A stretch of 64,000 nucleotides of DNA, taken from the NCBI GenBank assembly GCA_033439765.1, contig JAULSN010000005.1, positions 2,557,001 through 2,621,000 on the forward strand, in the 5' to 3' direction. Positions 14,000-25,836 of the stretch are shown here, in pieces. The position numbers were made by a program, and so were the translations under genes. A model generated the notes under the pieces. The model worked only from the letters and a program-made list of their open reading frames with translations, ran no database searches and was not told the DNA's origin. Within the stretch, counting starts at the first letter, position 1; each line of letters starts with the position of its first letter. This DNA is from Lasiosphaeria ovina (Eukaryota; Ascomycota; Sordariomycetes; Sordariales; Lasiosphaeriaceae).

Positions 14000-16968
14000 A
14001 TGGAGTTCAATATCGAGTGAGTCCCCACTGCACCACGTGTGGCCTAGCTCAACCGCTGACTTGGACTGAAAATAGCGACCTGCCCGTACTCTTTCCGTAT
14101 CCCCGGATCTATCCAGGCAAGTAGTTCTCCGGCTCGTCTTTTCCGCGGCAGTGGCTAACCTGGTATTTACCTTCTTAGAGCAATATGCGTACGTTCTACC
14201 AGTCCCGATCTGCCTGCGCAATCCGAACTGTATACTGACACTTAGATGCTGTGCCGCAGGTACATGGTCGATCTGAAGAGTGAGTACTCCCATCTCTCCC
14301 CGTCAGAGGGACGTTTTGCATTGGCCTGGCCATACTGACTGCGTTGCAGAGACTCTCGATGCCGGCGGCAACTGCGTGCTGGAAATGCCCTCGGGCACCG
14401 GCAAGACCGTCACCTTGCTGGCGCTCATTGTGGCCTACCAGCAATATTACCCCACGCACCGCAAGCTTATATACTGCTCCAGTATGCTATGCTCCCCATT
14501 GCCGTTTTGCGATTAAGTCCGGGATGTCTAACTATCAGCTTATAGGAACAATGTCTGAGATCGAAAAGGCGCTGGTCGAGCTCAAGTCCCTGATGAAGTT
14601 TCGGGCAGAGCGGCTCGGGCGCGAAGAAGAGTTCAGAGGTCTCGGCCTCACGAGTCGAAAGAATCTATGTCTGCACCCGTCGGTCAAACGGGAAAAGAGC
14701 GGCAGCGTTGTTGACGCTCGCTGTCGCAGCCTCACGGCTGGTTTCGTAAAGGAGAAGAAGGACCGCGGAGAGGATGTGGACTTGTGCATCTACCATGACG
14801 TGCGTGGACCGCTAAACCCCTTTCCAGCTCACATTTCAAATGCTAACACGTTGAACGCAGAATCTTGACCTACTCGAGCCCCATAACCTGGTCCCAAATG
14901 GAGTGTGGACGCTCGACGACCTGCTGCAATACGGAGAGAAGAACAAGCAGTGCCCGTACTTTACCGCTCGACGGATGGTAAGGCTTCTCTTCTCACATCT
15001 CCAGAATATATTCCATTCCGGTACCTGCAGCTAATCACTCTGCCGCCAGATGCAATTTTGCAATGTCATCATTTACTCGTACCATTATCTCCTCGATCCC
15101 AAGATTGCCGAGCGCGTATCAAAGGATCTCTCCAAGGACTGCATCGTTGTGTTTGATGAAGCCCACAACATCGACAACGTCTGCATCGAGTCTCTCAGCA
15201 CAGACATCACCGAGGATTCGCTACGGAGGGCCACCCGAGGCGCGCAGAACTTGGAGACCAAGATCAGCGAAATGCGGGATTCGGACCAGCAGAAGTTGCA
15301 GGACGAGTACGAGAAACTCGTCGAGGGGCTCCGGGGCGCCGACGAGGGGCGCCAAGAAGATGCCTTTATGGCCAATCCAAGTAAGTGTACACTTCATGGC
15401 GCCTTGAGTTGCCAGTATGCTAATTTAATAACCTAGCACTTCCGGACGATCTACTCACAGAAGCTATCCCCGGCAACATTAGGAGAGCAGAGCACTTTGT
15501 TGCCTTCCTCAGGAGGTTTATTGAATACCTCAAGGTCAGTTACTACCCTACCCTCTTCAGCTTTGAGTCCGTTTACTGACACCATGATTAGACACGAATG
15601 AAGGTTCGGCAGGTCATCTCCGAGACTCCGCCATCCTTCCTAGCCCACCTCAAAGAATACACGTTTATCGAGAAGAAGCCTCTCCGATTCTGTGCCGAAC
15701 GGTTGACCTCGCTAGTAAGAACGCTTGAGCTTACGAATATTGAGGACTATCAACCCCTGCAAGAAGTGGCCACCTTTGCAACCCTTGTAGCAACCTACGA
15801 AAAGGGGTTCCTCCTGATTCTCGAGCCTTACGAATCGGACACGGCTGAAGTACCGAATCCGGTATTGCACTTTACCTGCCTGGATGCCGCCATCGCCATC
15901 AAGCCTGTCTTTGACCGATTTAGCTCGGTTGTTATCACATCGGGGACCATCTCGCCCTTGGAGATGTACCCCAAGATGCTAGATTTCCCTACCGTTGTGC
16001 AAGAGTCTTACGCCATGACGCTTGGCCGCCGGTCTTTCTACCCTATGATTGTAACGCGTGGCAGCGACCAAGCCTCGATCTCAACAAGCTTCCAGGTCCG
16101 CAACGAGCCGAGCGTGGTGCGCAACTACGGAAACTTACTGACGGAGCTCTCACGAATTACTCCTGACGGCATGGTTGTCTTCTTCCCCTCTTATCTGTAC
16201 ATGGAGTCCATCATTAGCATGTGGCAGGGGATGGGCATTCTGGACGAGGTGTGGAAGTACAAGTTGATCCTGGTAGAGACGCCCGATGCCCAGGAGACGT
16301 CCCTGGCGCTCGAAACGTACCGCACTGCCTGCTGCAACGGTCGTGGTGCTGTGATGCTCTGCGTGGCGCGTGGTAAGGTGTCGGAAGGCATCGATTTCGA
16401 CCACCAGTATGGACGCACAGTGCTCTGCATTGGCGTTCCTTTCCAGTACACCGAGTCGCGTATCCTCAAGGCACGACTCGAGTTCCTGCGGGAGACTTAC
16501 CGCATTCGGGAAAACGACTTTCTCTCATTCGATGCCATGCGCCACGCTGCCCAATGCCTCGGCCGCGTGCTGCGTGGGAAAGACGACTACGGGCTCATGG
16601 TGCTCGCCGACCGGCGCTTCCAAAAGAAGCGCGCTCAGCTGCCTAAATGGATCAACAGCGCCCTCAACGATGTCGATACTAACCTTAGCACAGATGTCGC
16701 GGTGAGCACCGCCCGCACCTTCCTCAGGAAAATGGCCCAGCCCTTCAGCGCAAAGGACCAAGAGGGCCATAGCACATGGAGCATGGCCGATCTCCGCGCT
16801 CACCAGGCCCAACAGGCCCAGGACGAAATCAAGGAGCTCCAGGAACGCCGCGAGGCCGAGGAGCGGCAGAATGCGCAGGCAGCACAAAAAGCCACCACCC
16901 GCGTAGATAGTGACTACGAAATGGACGATGAGGACATGGCAGAGCTGATGGCCCTAGATGGTAACTAG
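14000..16968 (+). CDS. RAD3: RAD3/XPD 5'-3' DNA helicase, TFIIH subunit
   Basis: ATP-dependent 5'-3' helicase of TFIIH, acting in the nucleus in nucleotide excision repair and RNA polymerase II promoter opening. I join ten exons: 14000-14016, 14076-14116, 14179-14188, 14260-14279, 14350-14481, 14546-14799, 14861-14977, 15050-15380, 15437-15534 and 15592-16968. They give 798 residues, close to yeast Rad3 (778). The Walker A motif GTGKT falls at 45-49 and the DEAH box at 233-236. The four cysteines expected to hold the 4Fe-4S cluster are C115, C133, C154 and C189. [15 protein letters not shown] motif VI lies in the last exon. The C-terminus is Gln/Glu-rich and ends in an acidic tail. The start is fixed by [22 protein letters not shown], which is conserved in the family. 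Intron 2 starts with GC instead of GT, and exon 3 is only 10 nt. The gene converges with PRP3. Confidence 0.97.
14117..14188 (+). other. GC-AG intron followed by a 10-nt micro-exon in RAD3
   Basis: The conserved YPEQYAYMVDLKK stretch can only be read if intron 2 spans 14117-14178, beginning GCAAGT and ending TAG. Exon 3 is then the ten bases at 14179-14188, coding part of Glu plus Gln, Tyr and part of Ala. The next intron (14189-14259) is GT-AG. Exon 4 (14260-14279) is also tiny, at 20 nt. Using the nearby GT at 14121 would destroy the conserved residues. Confidence 0.85.
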
Positions 16969-17922
16969 CAGCAGGCGCTGCATGCGTGGTAATACCACTT
17001 GGCCTTAAAAACGTGTATATATAGACCCGACACGTTTTATCTAATCATGTCTCCATTAGTTTAGATAGGCAACAAGCAGGTTCCACCAAGATGAATCTTT
17101 CTGTGAGCAGCTGAAACCGCGTTCAAGGCGTGATGGAGAGAAATCTAAAAGCCCTTAGAACACCACAGGCCAAGCATGGAATACCAAAGTCGTGTTTCCC
17201 TCTTGTCAATCAATCCCCGTACTTGACTTGGCCTTGGTGTCAAACACATACTATAGCATGTACGCATAGGTAGACATTTTCAAACAGCCCGTCCAGAAAT
17301 TTCTTCTCGTATTATCTCTAGAGGGGGTCTGTTCAGACTATCAAAAACATCTACCTAGACCGTAGACAAAATAAAATATATTTTTGGTATATGTGTGTGG
17401 GGAGACGTTCTCAATATCTGTCCATAAGCCACCGCCTCGGGGGGAAACCCAGGTTATCGCTGGGTATCGTTAACGAAGGTGGGCAGGTAGGTATTGTGCA
17501 TAGTCATCCAACTACTGCATCACGATTCTATGTCTTCCAGTCACGTACCTAGGTAGGCACTTCTTTGTTTACAAGACTGCCTTACATACTATGACAGGGC
17601 ACCGAAAGGAGGGGTTTTCACGGTAGCAGTGAGTGAGAAAATGGACGTGTGATAATTCTTTAGTATTACTTTGTTTACTCTCGACACGTATAACTGTGGG
17701 AGTGGTTGTACAAAAGGGTCACACTGCCATGTCTCTGTAAAAGTTTCTTCGTTTTGCAAACTGCGCCATTTGGGTTATATTTGGGTTGGAATACAGGTCA
17801 GATACCTAGGTTGATGAGACATACAGACCGACAGATACACGCGCCACGCCCCCTTTCCCGTAAAGGGCAAGGGGGGTTGCCGCAGACGAGATAAGACAAT
17901 GCCCTCGCAGTGAAACACAGCA
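16969..17922. other. Convergent intergenic region RAD3 / PRP3
   Basis: This is the 3' flank of both RAD3 and PRP3. It is AT-richer than the genes and should hold both polyadenylation regions. A perfect TACCTAGGTA palindrome lies at 17546-17555 and a near copy at 17803-17812. No gene is seen. Confidence 0.7.
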
Positions 17923-19425
17923 CTATAGCGGCGTGTTCTTTGCCTGTGTCCAGAAGTTGTCCATCTTGCGCATGGCCAGAATCTCTCTGGCTTCCTGGTC
18001 CGTCTCGCAGACCTTGCTGCCCCACTTCTTGAAGGCCTGGGCCTTGGTCTCGCCCTCGAAGAGCAGCACACACTTGTTGCCGGACTGGTTCCTGAGGTTG
18101 CCTTCCTCGTCCTCGGCCTTGAGCCAGTCGCGCACGGCGGCGGCGGACGGACCGGAAACGGCCGAGGAGGCAGCTGCGGCAATGGCGGCAGCGTCCTTCT
18201 CGCGCGTAGGCAGCGTCTCGGTCCAGTCGATACGGCGCAGCATCAGCTTCTTGTAATTGGCGATGCTGTGCTCGCCGCCCTCGACGATGACGAGGTTGAA
18301 CTTTGGGTGCATGATGCAGACGCCGTTGAGGCCGTTCTGGGTGGCGTTGATGCTGATCTTGTAGCGGTGCTGGCCGTTGACGAGGCTGCCGATCTTGAAG
18401 ACGAGGATGTGGATGCCGCGGGAGGCGTCCTTGGCCTGGTTGGTGGCCAGCTTCTCGTGGCGTTGCTCCTTTGTCAACTTGCGCTCTTCGTTCCCCTGCA
18501 TGTGCTTATCGAAGCGCTCGGCGATCTCGCGGTTGACGCGAGCCTCGACGGCCGTCGGGTCCTTGACGGCCTCCTCGCCGAGCACGCGCATCAGGTTCGA
18601 CTTCTTGACCTTTGGCGGCGGCGCGGGCTCGAGCCCCAGTCGGATCTTGGCCTGCTTCTCCTTGAGCTCCATCATGCGCCGCTGTCTCCGCAGCTTTTGC
18701 TGCTCCTTTGGCGTCAGATACATGGGCTTTGGCTCCGGCGCCAGCTTCTCCTGCGGTGGCTCGATGGCCACGGGATGTTGTATTAGTGACGTTACGATGG
18801 TGTCGTCCGTGTCGAGCTTTAGAGACTGGGGAATGTCGCTGTAGTCTTTGCCGCCGATGAGCGCCTCGTCCCACCACTCAAGCTCTGGAGGGGCATCCAG
18901 CGCAAACGCCTTCTCGGCGTCTCGGTCCTCGTCCAGGCCGGACTTGCGGGCCTGGTCCGCGATCCTCTTTTTCATGTCCTCCAGGGCCGCTTGTCTCCGC
19001 AGGGCATTAGCCTGGTGGATGTATTTGCCCTTCTGGTTGAAGATGAGCTGTCTCGACTCGCGCAATTTGCCCGTCGGGCCATGTACAGGCTCGAGATATG
19101 GATTGGACCGCGCGCCATCGGGGCCTGTCGCCGAGAAGCCCAGCGGCTTTTTCTTGTTGAAAGATTTGGCGATATCTTGGGCAGAGCGCTGGCCCGTCCC
19201 CGGCCTGAAAGAAGAGGCTCCTCCAGGCTTGCCCGGGGCAGACAGGTCAGCAAGAGCGGGATGCAGTGGCGTATTCAGCCCGCCCTTGGCTTTGGCGCCT
19301 CCCACTGCGGCGGCAACGCGAGCTTTGAGCGCGGCTAAGCGGTCGGCTGCCGACTCGGGCTTCTGAACTCTCGATGCATCGTCATGGCGGGGACCAAGCG
19401 CGTTGGGTTGGTGACCCCGATCCAT
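17923..19425 (-). CDS. PRP3: U4/U6 snRNP splicing factor PRP3
   Basis: Core protein of the U4/U6 and U4/U6.U5 tri-snRNP, needed to assemble the spliceosome in the nucleus. The unspliced frame gives 500 residues. A Lys/Arg-rich middle part (about 225-350, with KEQQKLRRQRRMMELKEKQ and VNREIAERFDKHMQGNEERKL) matches the PRP3 domain. It is followed by the C-terminal DUF1115-type domain (about 355-495), marked by GVCIMHPKFNLVIVEGGEHS, the NYKKLMLRRIDWTE stretch and a final KWGSKVCETDQEAR helix. The N-terminal part is low-complexity, and human PRP3 is longer (683 residues with a PWI domain), so a short upstream 5' exon is possible. I take the first ATG of the open frame. RAD3 converges on it and RPA190 diverges from it, 782 bases apart. 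Confidence 0.9.
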   Translation of the reverse strand: MDRGHQPNALGPRHDDASRVQKPESAADRLAALKARVAAAVGGAKAKGGLNTPLHPALADLSAPGKPGGASSFRPGTGQRSAQDIAKSFNKKKPLGFSATGPDGARSNPYLEPVHGPTGKLRESRQLIFNQKGKYIHQANALRRQAALEDMKKRIADQARKSGLDEDRDAEKAFALDAPPELEWWDEALIGGKDYSDIPQSLKLDTDDTIVTSLIQHPVAIEPPQEKLAPEPKPMYLTPKEQQKLRRQRRMMELKEKQAKIRLGLEPAPPPKVKKSNLMRVLGEEAVKDPTAVEARVNREIAERFDKHMQGNEERKLTKEQRHEKLATNQAKDASRGIHILVFKIGSLVNGQHRYKISINATQNGLNGVCIMHPKFNLVIVEGGEHSIANYKKLMLRRIDWTETLPTREKDAAAIAAAASSAVSGPSAAAVRDWLKAEDEEGNLRNQSGNKCVLLFEGETKAQAFKKWGSKVCETDQEAREILAMRKMDNFWTQAKNTPL

Positions 19426-19666
19426 GGTCAGAGCATGTGCTGGCGACCAAGGACCCAGAAGAATTCGTCGACAGGGTCGCAGACCGAATTGCGGTGGTGA
19501 AGAAGAGGTGTGGGTTGTGTGGCGCGTGGTACTGTAACAAGGGTAGAGGGTTGGTGCCCGGGAAGTAGAGCAAGCTAGCTGAGGCGCCTTGTCTGGTTCG
19601 TGAAGCCGCAGGTCGCGGGGATGAGAGCGCGGTGCGCTGACGGTGGGCGCTGTCGAAAGCCCTTAA

Positions 19667-19694
19667 GGTAGGTAGGTAGGTAGGTAGGTAGGTA
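19667..19694. repeat. GGTA tetranucleotide microsatellite, 7 copies
   Basis: Seven perfect ggta units lie in the shared upstream region of PRP3 and RPA190, about 240 bases before the PRP3 start. An expansion or contraction here would change the spacing of the divergent promoter region. Confidence 0.95.
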
Positions 19695-20179
19695 CTGTAG
19701 GTTGATACTTTATGCGACACGGAGGAAAGTGCGTCGAGTTGTGGGACTTCGATTTCGGTGTTGATTTCGATGTTGATTACGATGGCAAGGTCGGTGGCCA
19801 GGTCGAGGACAGGCTTTTGGACAAAGGTTCCGCTACCTTAGGTTGAAGTTCCGATTGCTGAGGTTGGCTCCAGGTTCGATGCGCTCGCTTTAGGCACTGG
19901 CGACCGACCTTGCGGACCTTGCCAAGGCACAGGCACTGTGCGATGATGACTGGAGGCAGGCCGTGTGCCCCACATCAGAGCGACAGTTCTGCCGGCGCTC
20001 TCCGCCAAAAAATTGTTCTCGGCCAGCTCCCGTCTCCAAGTCCCCACCAATCACCAGTTGTGCGTGAAAGTGTGAAGCTCGGTGTGAGGCCGGATGTTGA
20101 TGTTGCAACCAACAACCCCGTTCATTCTTTGGATTTTTCCAATTATTTTTGCCATGGGAGGTTGGGACCTTACTTCCGT

Positions 20180-20197
20180 CCAATAATTACTATAAAA
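20180..20197 (+). promoter_or_regulatory. CCAAT and TATAAAA motifs just before RPA190
   Basis: CCAAT at 20180-20184 and TATAAAA at 20191-20197 lie 28 and 17 bases before the RPA190 ATG. A working TATA box would put the transcription start at or after this ATG, so either these motifs are in the leader and inactive or the leader is extremely short. Confidence 0.3.
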
Positions 20198-20207
20198 GCT
20201 GCCCGCC

Positions 20208-23200
20208 ATGAATATTGCGCAGCCCGTTGCCTCGTCGCTCGAGAGCGTCGAGTTTACGCTGCTCACCGACGACGAGATCCGCGCCATCTCGGTCCGCCGA
20301 ATTGAGAATGACAGCACCTTCGATACTCTGCTCAACCCCGTGCCCGGCGGTCTCTACGACCCGGCTCTGGGGTCATGGGGCGACACCCTGTAAGAACCTC
20401 CCCCTCCCTCTCTCGAATAAACTGAAGTTAGCACAGCCCGCACTCGACTGAACTGACACAATGATGTGCTGCGCAGGTGCAACACGTGTAATCTCAACCA
20501 GGCGCAATGCCCGGGCCACCCGGGCCACATCGAGCTCTCTGTTCCGGTATACCACCCCATCTTCATGGACCAGGCTTACCGTCTGCTGCGGTCGCAATGT
20601 GTCTACTGCCATCGGTTCCGACTCCCCCGCCGCGAAATCCACCGCACCACATGTATACTCCGTCTCCTCCAGGTTGGTCTGATGCGCGAGGCGCAAATGA
20701 TCGACGCCCTTTCCGAGAGCGAGTTTGGCTCCGAGATTCGCCAATTCGCCCTCAGTGGCGTCCCCATCCCCGACATTGACGAGGCCGAAGAGGAAGGCGA
20801 GAAAGGCCGGGACATCACCATCCGCGAGAGGGAGGCATATGTGCGCCATGTCCTCCAGGCCCACAAGTCAAAGGTCAACCTTGGCGACCTCCGGGAGGGC
20901 AAGCACGAGGGCTCCTCGGAAATGAGGAGAGCCCTTATCAAGGAGTTCTTGGCCGCTATTGTCCGCGAGAAGCGATGCCGATCCTGCGAGGGAATATCGC
21001 CTGTGTACCGCAAGGACCGCTACGTCAAAATATTTGAGCGCGACTTGACTCCCAAGGAGAAGGCAGCCATGGCGCAGGCAGGGAGAACGCGGACCGAGGC
21101 CATGACCGTGACGCGAAACTCCAAGAGGCGGAACGGGGACGACGAGGACGAGGGCATTGCCGATGTTGACCTGTCATCAAACGATTCCTCGGAAGAGCCC
21201 GAGGACGAGGGTGAGGGCGAGGAACTGGACGAGAACGGCGACGTCGCCATGGCCGACTCTACGCCCAAAGCGCGCAAGTCAGCCAAGGCGGTCAAGGCAA
21301 CCAAGGCCCAGCGTTATCTCAGTCCCATGGAGGTCAAGGAGAGACTGAACCTTCTCTTCGAGAAGGAACAGGACGTTCTCACAGTGCTTTACAACTCGAA
21401 GCCTCGGCCTAAGAATTCCAAGCCTATCGACGCCGGCATGTTCTTCATTCAGACGCTCCTGGTCCCCCCAAACAAATATCGACCTGAGGTACGTCCTTTG
21501 ACCAGCTAGCATACCTCACGTTTACCTGAGTACTAGTCTGCTGACATTTGTCCTGAAACAGGCTCGTATGGGAGACTCGCAAATATCAGAGTCGGAGCAA
21601 AACAACCTTTACAAAATGATTCTCCGGAATACTGTAAAGGTCGCGGAAATCTCGCGGGATATCGGAGGCCCTGCCAATGCCGCTAAGGAAGGTAGGAGGA
21701 CAAGAGATATATCCTCGCTATATCAAGTGTGGACGGAGCTGCAGGACGCCGTCAACTCGCTTATCGACCGCGACAAGAACCCCATCCAAGGCAATGCCGG
21801 GAAAAGAAACGAAGACGGTATCAAGCAGAAGCTCGAGAAGAAGGAAGGCCTGTTCCGGAAGAACATGATGGGGAAGCGAGTCAACTACGCTGCCAGAAGT
21901 GTTATTTCTCCCGATCCGAACATCGAGACAAACGAGATCGGCGTTCCTCCAGTCTTCGCCACGAAACTCACATACCCCGAGCCTGTAACGAGCCACAACT
22001 TTAAGGATCTTCAGTGAGTTATTCTGGATCATTGTTTCTTTCTATCGGCTGCTAACCTCAATCTTACAGACAAGCTGTGATCAACGGCGTTGGTAAGTAG
22101 CACATCCGCGGCAGTTGAGCGTATGCCTTGGAGACCAGAGTGCTTCTAGATGTTTTCCCCATCTCTCAGGCTGATATTGCACAGTGACAAACTTACTAAC
22201 TTATTATTACAGAGAAATGGCCGGGTGCCTCTGCGATTGAGAACGAGAACGGTCAGATTGTGAACTTGCGGAACAAGACTCTCGAGGACCGTGTGTCTCT
22301 TGCGAACCAGCTTCTTGCTCCCAGCAGCAACAATTTCAGCGGCATGCGGAACAAGAAAGTGCATCGGCATCTCACCAACGGCGATGTCGTCCTCATGAAC
22401 CGTCAACCAACACTCCACAAGCCGTCAATGATGGGCCATCGAGTGAGAGTCCTCCCAGGAGAAAAGACGATTCGAATGCACTACGCGAATTGTAACTCGT
22501 ACAACGCCGATTTTGATGGCGATGAGATGAACATGCATTTCCCGCAAAACGAGATTGCACGGGCTGAGGCGCTGCAGCTTGCCGACACGGACCACCAGTA
22601 CATCTCCGCGACGGCAGGAAAGCCTCTCAGAGGTCTCATTCAGGATCACATATCCGTTTCGGTGGCGCTCTGCAACAAGGACACCTTTTTCGACCGGGAT
22701 GCATACCACCAGCTCATATACGGCGCCCTCCGGCCAGAAAGCGGCCACATTATGGGTGAAAGGATCGAACTAGTACCGCCGGCCGTGATGAAGCCAGTGG
22801 CTCGCTGGACGGGAAAGCAAATCATCACCACGATACTGAAAAACATAAGGCCCGTGGACTGCGGCGACCTATGGATGAATGGCGAATCCCAGCTCAAGGC
22901 CCGCAGCTGGGGAGAGGGCGGAGCGGAAGAGCAGATGGTCATGTTCCGCGACGGCGAGTTTGTGACTGGAATTCTCGACAAGTCACAGCTGGGCCCGAGC
23001 GGAGGGGGACTGATCCACGCGGTGCACGAAGTCTACGGTCCGTCGGCTGCCGGCAAGCTTCTTAGTAGCATAGGCCGGCTCTTGACCCGATATCTATCTA
23101 TGATCGCGTTCACTTGCGGCATGGACGACCTTCGCATGACACCACAAGGTGAGCAGGACAGGCTCAGGGTGCTCAAAGCTGCTTCCGAGATTGGACTCGA

Positions 23201-25836
23201 GGTAGCGGCCAAGTACGTCTCGCTCCAAGACCAGAACCCCACCAAGGACCACCCGCTGCTTATGGAGCGCCTGGAGGAGGTCATGAGAGACGACAAGAAG
23301 CAAGAAAACCTTGATCATCTCGTGACGGCAAGGTGCTCGGATCTGTCCAGCGCAATCACCAAGGAGTGTCTACCCACCGGTCTGCAGAAGCAGTTCCCCA
23401 AGAACCACATGCAGGCCATGACTACTTCAGGAGCAAAGGGCGGTCCTGTCAACGCCAATCTAATCTCTTGCAACCTTGGCCAGCAGGTGCTGGAGGGCCG
23501 AAGAGTCCCGCTCATGGTCAGCGGAAAGTCTCTGCCGAGCTTCGACCCCTACGACACGGATGTGAGGGCTGGGGGGTACATTGTTAATCGCTTCTTGACG
23601 GGCATCCGGCCCCAAGAGTACTACTTCCATCACATGGCCGGCCGTGAGGGGTTGATCGACACAGCTGTCAAGACATCTCGCTCCGGCTACCTCCAGAGAT
23701 GTCTGATCAAAGGTTTGGAGGGCCTCAGAGTCTCGTACGATAGCTCTGTGCGAGACTCGGACGGATCAGTAGTGCAATTCTTGTTCGGTGAGGATGGCCT
23801 CGACATATCGAAGCAGAAATACCTCAAAGACTACGAGTTCCTCCTCCAGAACCTCGACTCGGAGCTCGCGCAGATCAAATACAGCGAACCCGGCACACAG
23901 AAATTCTTTGAGCACAAGGACGAGATCATCAAGCGGATGAAGAGCGCCATCAAGTCGAGTGGCGGCCACAAGGCCCCGCTAGACCCGGTGACGTCCGAGT
24001 TTGACCCGGCGTGCGTTGGTTTTGCCACGTCGGAAAAGTTCTTCTCCCACATGATGGGATACGTCAAGACCAACAAGGATAGGTTAATCCGGGACAAGAA
24101 AGATGCCGAGAAGAAGGGCCAGGTTACTCGCAAGACTGCCGAGAAGTTCCTGGCTGCCAAGTACATCCGGTCCCTCGTTGAGCCTGGGGAGGCTGTGGGA
24201 GTCGTTGCCGGCCAGTCAGTTGGAGAGCCGTCGACACAAATGACACTCAACACATTCCATTTGGCTGGCCATTCAGCTAAGAATGTGACGCTTGGTATTC
24301 CCAGACTTCGCGAAATCCTCATGACGGCCAGTTCGAATATCTCGACTCCCTCGATGACGCTTGTCCTCAACGAGGAGTTGACGCCCGATGAAGGAGAGCG
24401 GTTTGCAAAGTCGATCAGCGTCCTCCCGCTTTCCCACGTCACGAAAGAGGCAGTTGTGCGGGAGCGTGTCGGCCGCGGCGTTGCTCTCCCTCTGGCGAAG
24501 ACGTACCAAATAAGACTGCGCTTCTTTGAAGCGGCGGAATACAAAAAGACGTATGCGATCGACGTTCAGGACGTGCTCTATACGGTAGAGAGGAAGTTCC
24601 TTCCTCTCCTTCACATCATGATAAACAAGGAGGTAAAGAAGAGAGGCCAGCAGACGAGCTCTGCCACGCCTGAAATCGGCGTCAAGGTGGGCGTCGTTGA
24701 AATTGCACCGAGCGGCGGCGAGAACGGAGGAGGCCGTGCTGGTGACGACGACGGCGATGATGACGACGACGACGACGGAGACGCCACAACCGCCAAGCAG
24801 AAAGCCAACAGGTCAGAAGCAGTCTCGTACGGCCCGAACGACGACGAGGACGACGCGATTCAAAAGCAGAACCAGCGAGAGGCCGAGCCCGACGAAGAGG
24901 GCGAGGAGAGGCTGGACTTTGTCGATGAGGCGAATGGCGGCAGCCCAGAACCCGAGGAGAATGGAGATGGCGAGAAAGACACGCAAGGCATGACACGTTC
25001 GGGACGCATCATGGAGAGGATCTCCAGGGTGTCTCAGTTCCGGAGCGACGAGATTGGCGGGGAGTGGGTCGAGTTTCTGCTCGAGTACGACGTGTCGATG
25101 CCCAAGATCCTGATGCTCAACCTGGTGCAGGAGGCCGTGAAGAAGGCCGTGATCCAGCAGATTTCGCAGCTCGGGACGGCGACGTTTGCGGAGGACAACG
25201 TCAAAGACCTTCGGACCGATGAGACGACCAAGCGGAACGTTGTGCACACGGAGGGCGCCAACCTGCGGGCCATGCAGCAGTACGCCGACTACATCAACCC
25301 CAACCTGATATCGACAAACGACATTTCTCAGGTGCTCGACGTGTACGGAGTCGAGGCGTGCCGGGCCAACATTGTACAAGAGCTTGGGGCCGTCTTCGGA
25401 AGCCACGGAATCTCAGTCGACCCCCGCCATTTGAACCTGATTGCCGACTTTATGACCAGGTAACCACGGGCCCCTTTTCCGTCTCTGCTGGCCTGCCCAT
25501 GACACTGACGTCCCTCTTTGCACACAGGAATGGCGGCTTCACTGCCTTCAACCGCATTGGTCTAACTGGAAATGTCAGCCCGTTTACGAAGATGAGCTAC
25601 GGTATGTTTGATTCGACATGCTTCCTGTGCGTGACACCAGGGCCATGGCTGACTCTTGAGCGCGAATAGAAACCACGGTGGGATTCCTCAAGGACGCCGT
25701 TCTTGATGGCGACTGGGACAGTCTGGAGACGCCGTCGAGCAGACTGGTGGTAGGAAAGCTCGGGGGGCTGGGGACAGGCTCGTTTGACGTGCTCACGCAA
25801 GTGCCGACGGAGCATCACCGGGCCATGGGGTTTTAG
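20208..25836 (+). CDS. RPA190: RNA polymerase I largest subunit A190
   Basis: Catalytic subunit of RNA polymerase I, which makes the rRNA precursor in the nucleolus. I join seven exons: 20208-20389, 20477-21488, 21562-22013, 22070-22092, 22213-25459, 25528-25601 and 25670-25836. They give 1718 residues, close to fungal A190 proteins. An N-terminal zinc site (C62, C65, C72, H75) is followed by a second pair, CVYC. The universal catalytic loop NADFDGD, whose three aspartates bind magnesium, is at about 654-660. The trigger-loop and bridge-helix region includes the stretch around GEAVGVVAGQSVGEPSTQMT. Two acidic insertions are typical of the Pol I subunit: one near residue 270 and a long Asp/Glu-rich loop near 1400-1500. 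The C-terminus GLGTGSFDVLTQV matches the family end. Exon 4 is only 23 nt, but its ends are fixed by the conserved QAVINGVEKWPGA reading. Confidence 0.97.
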
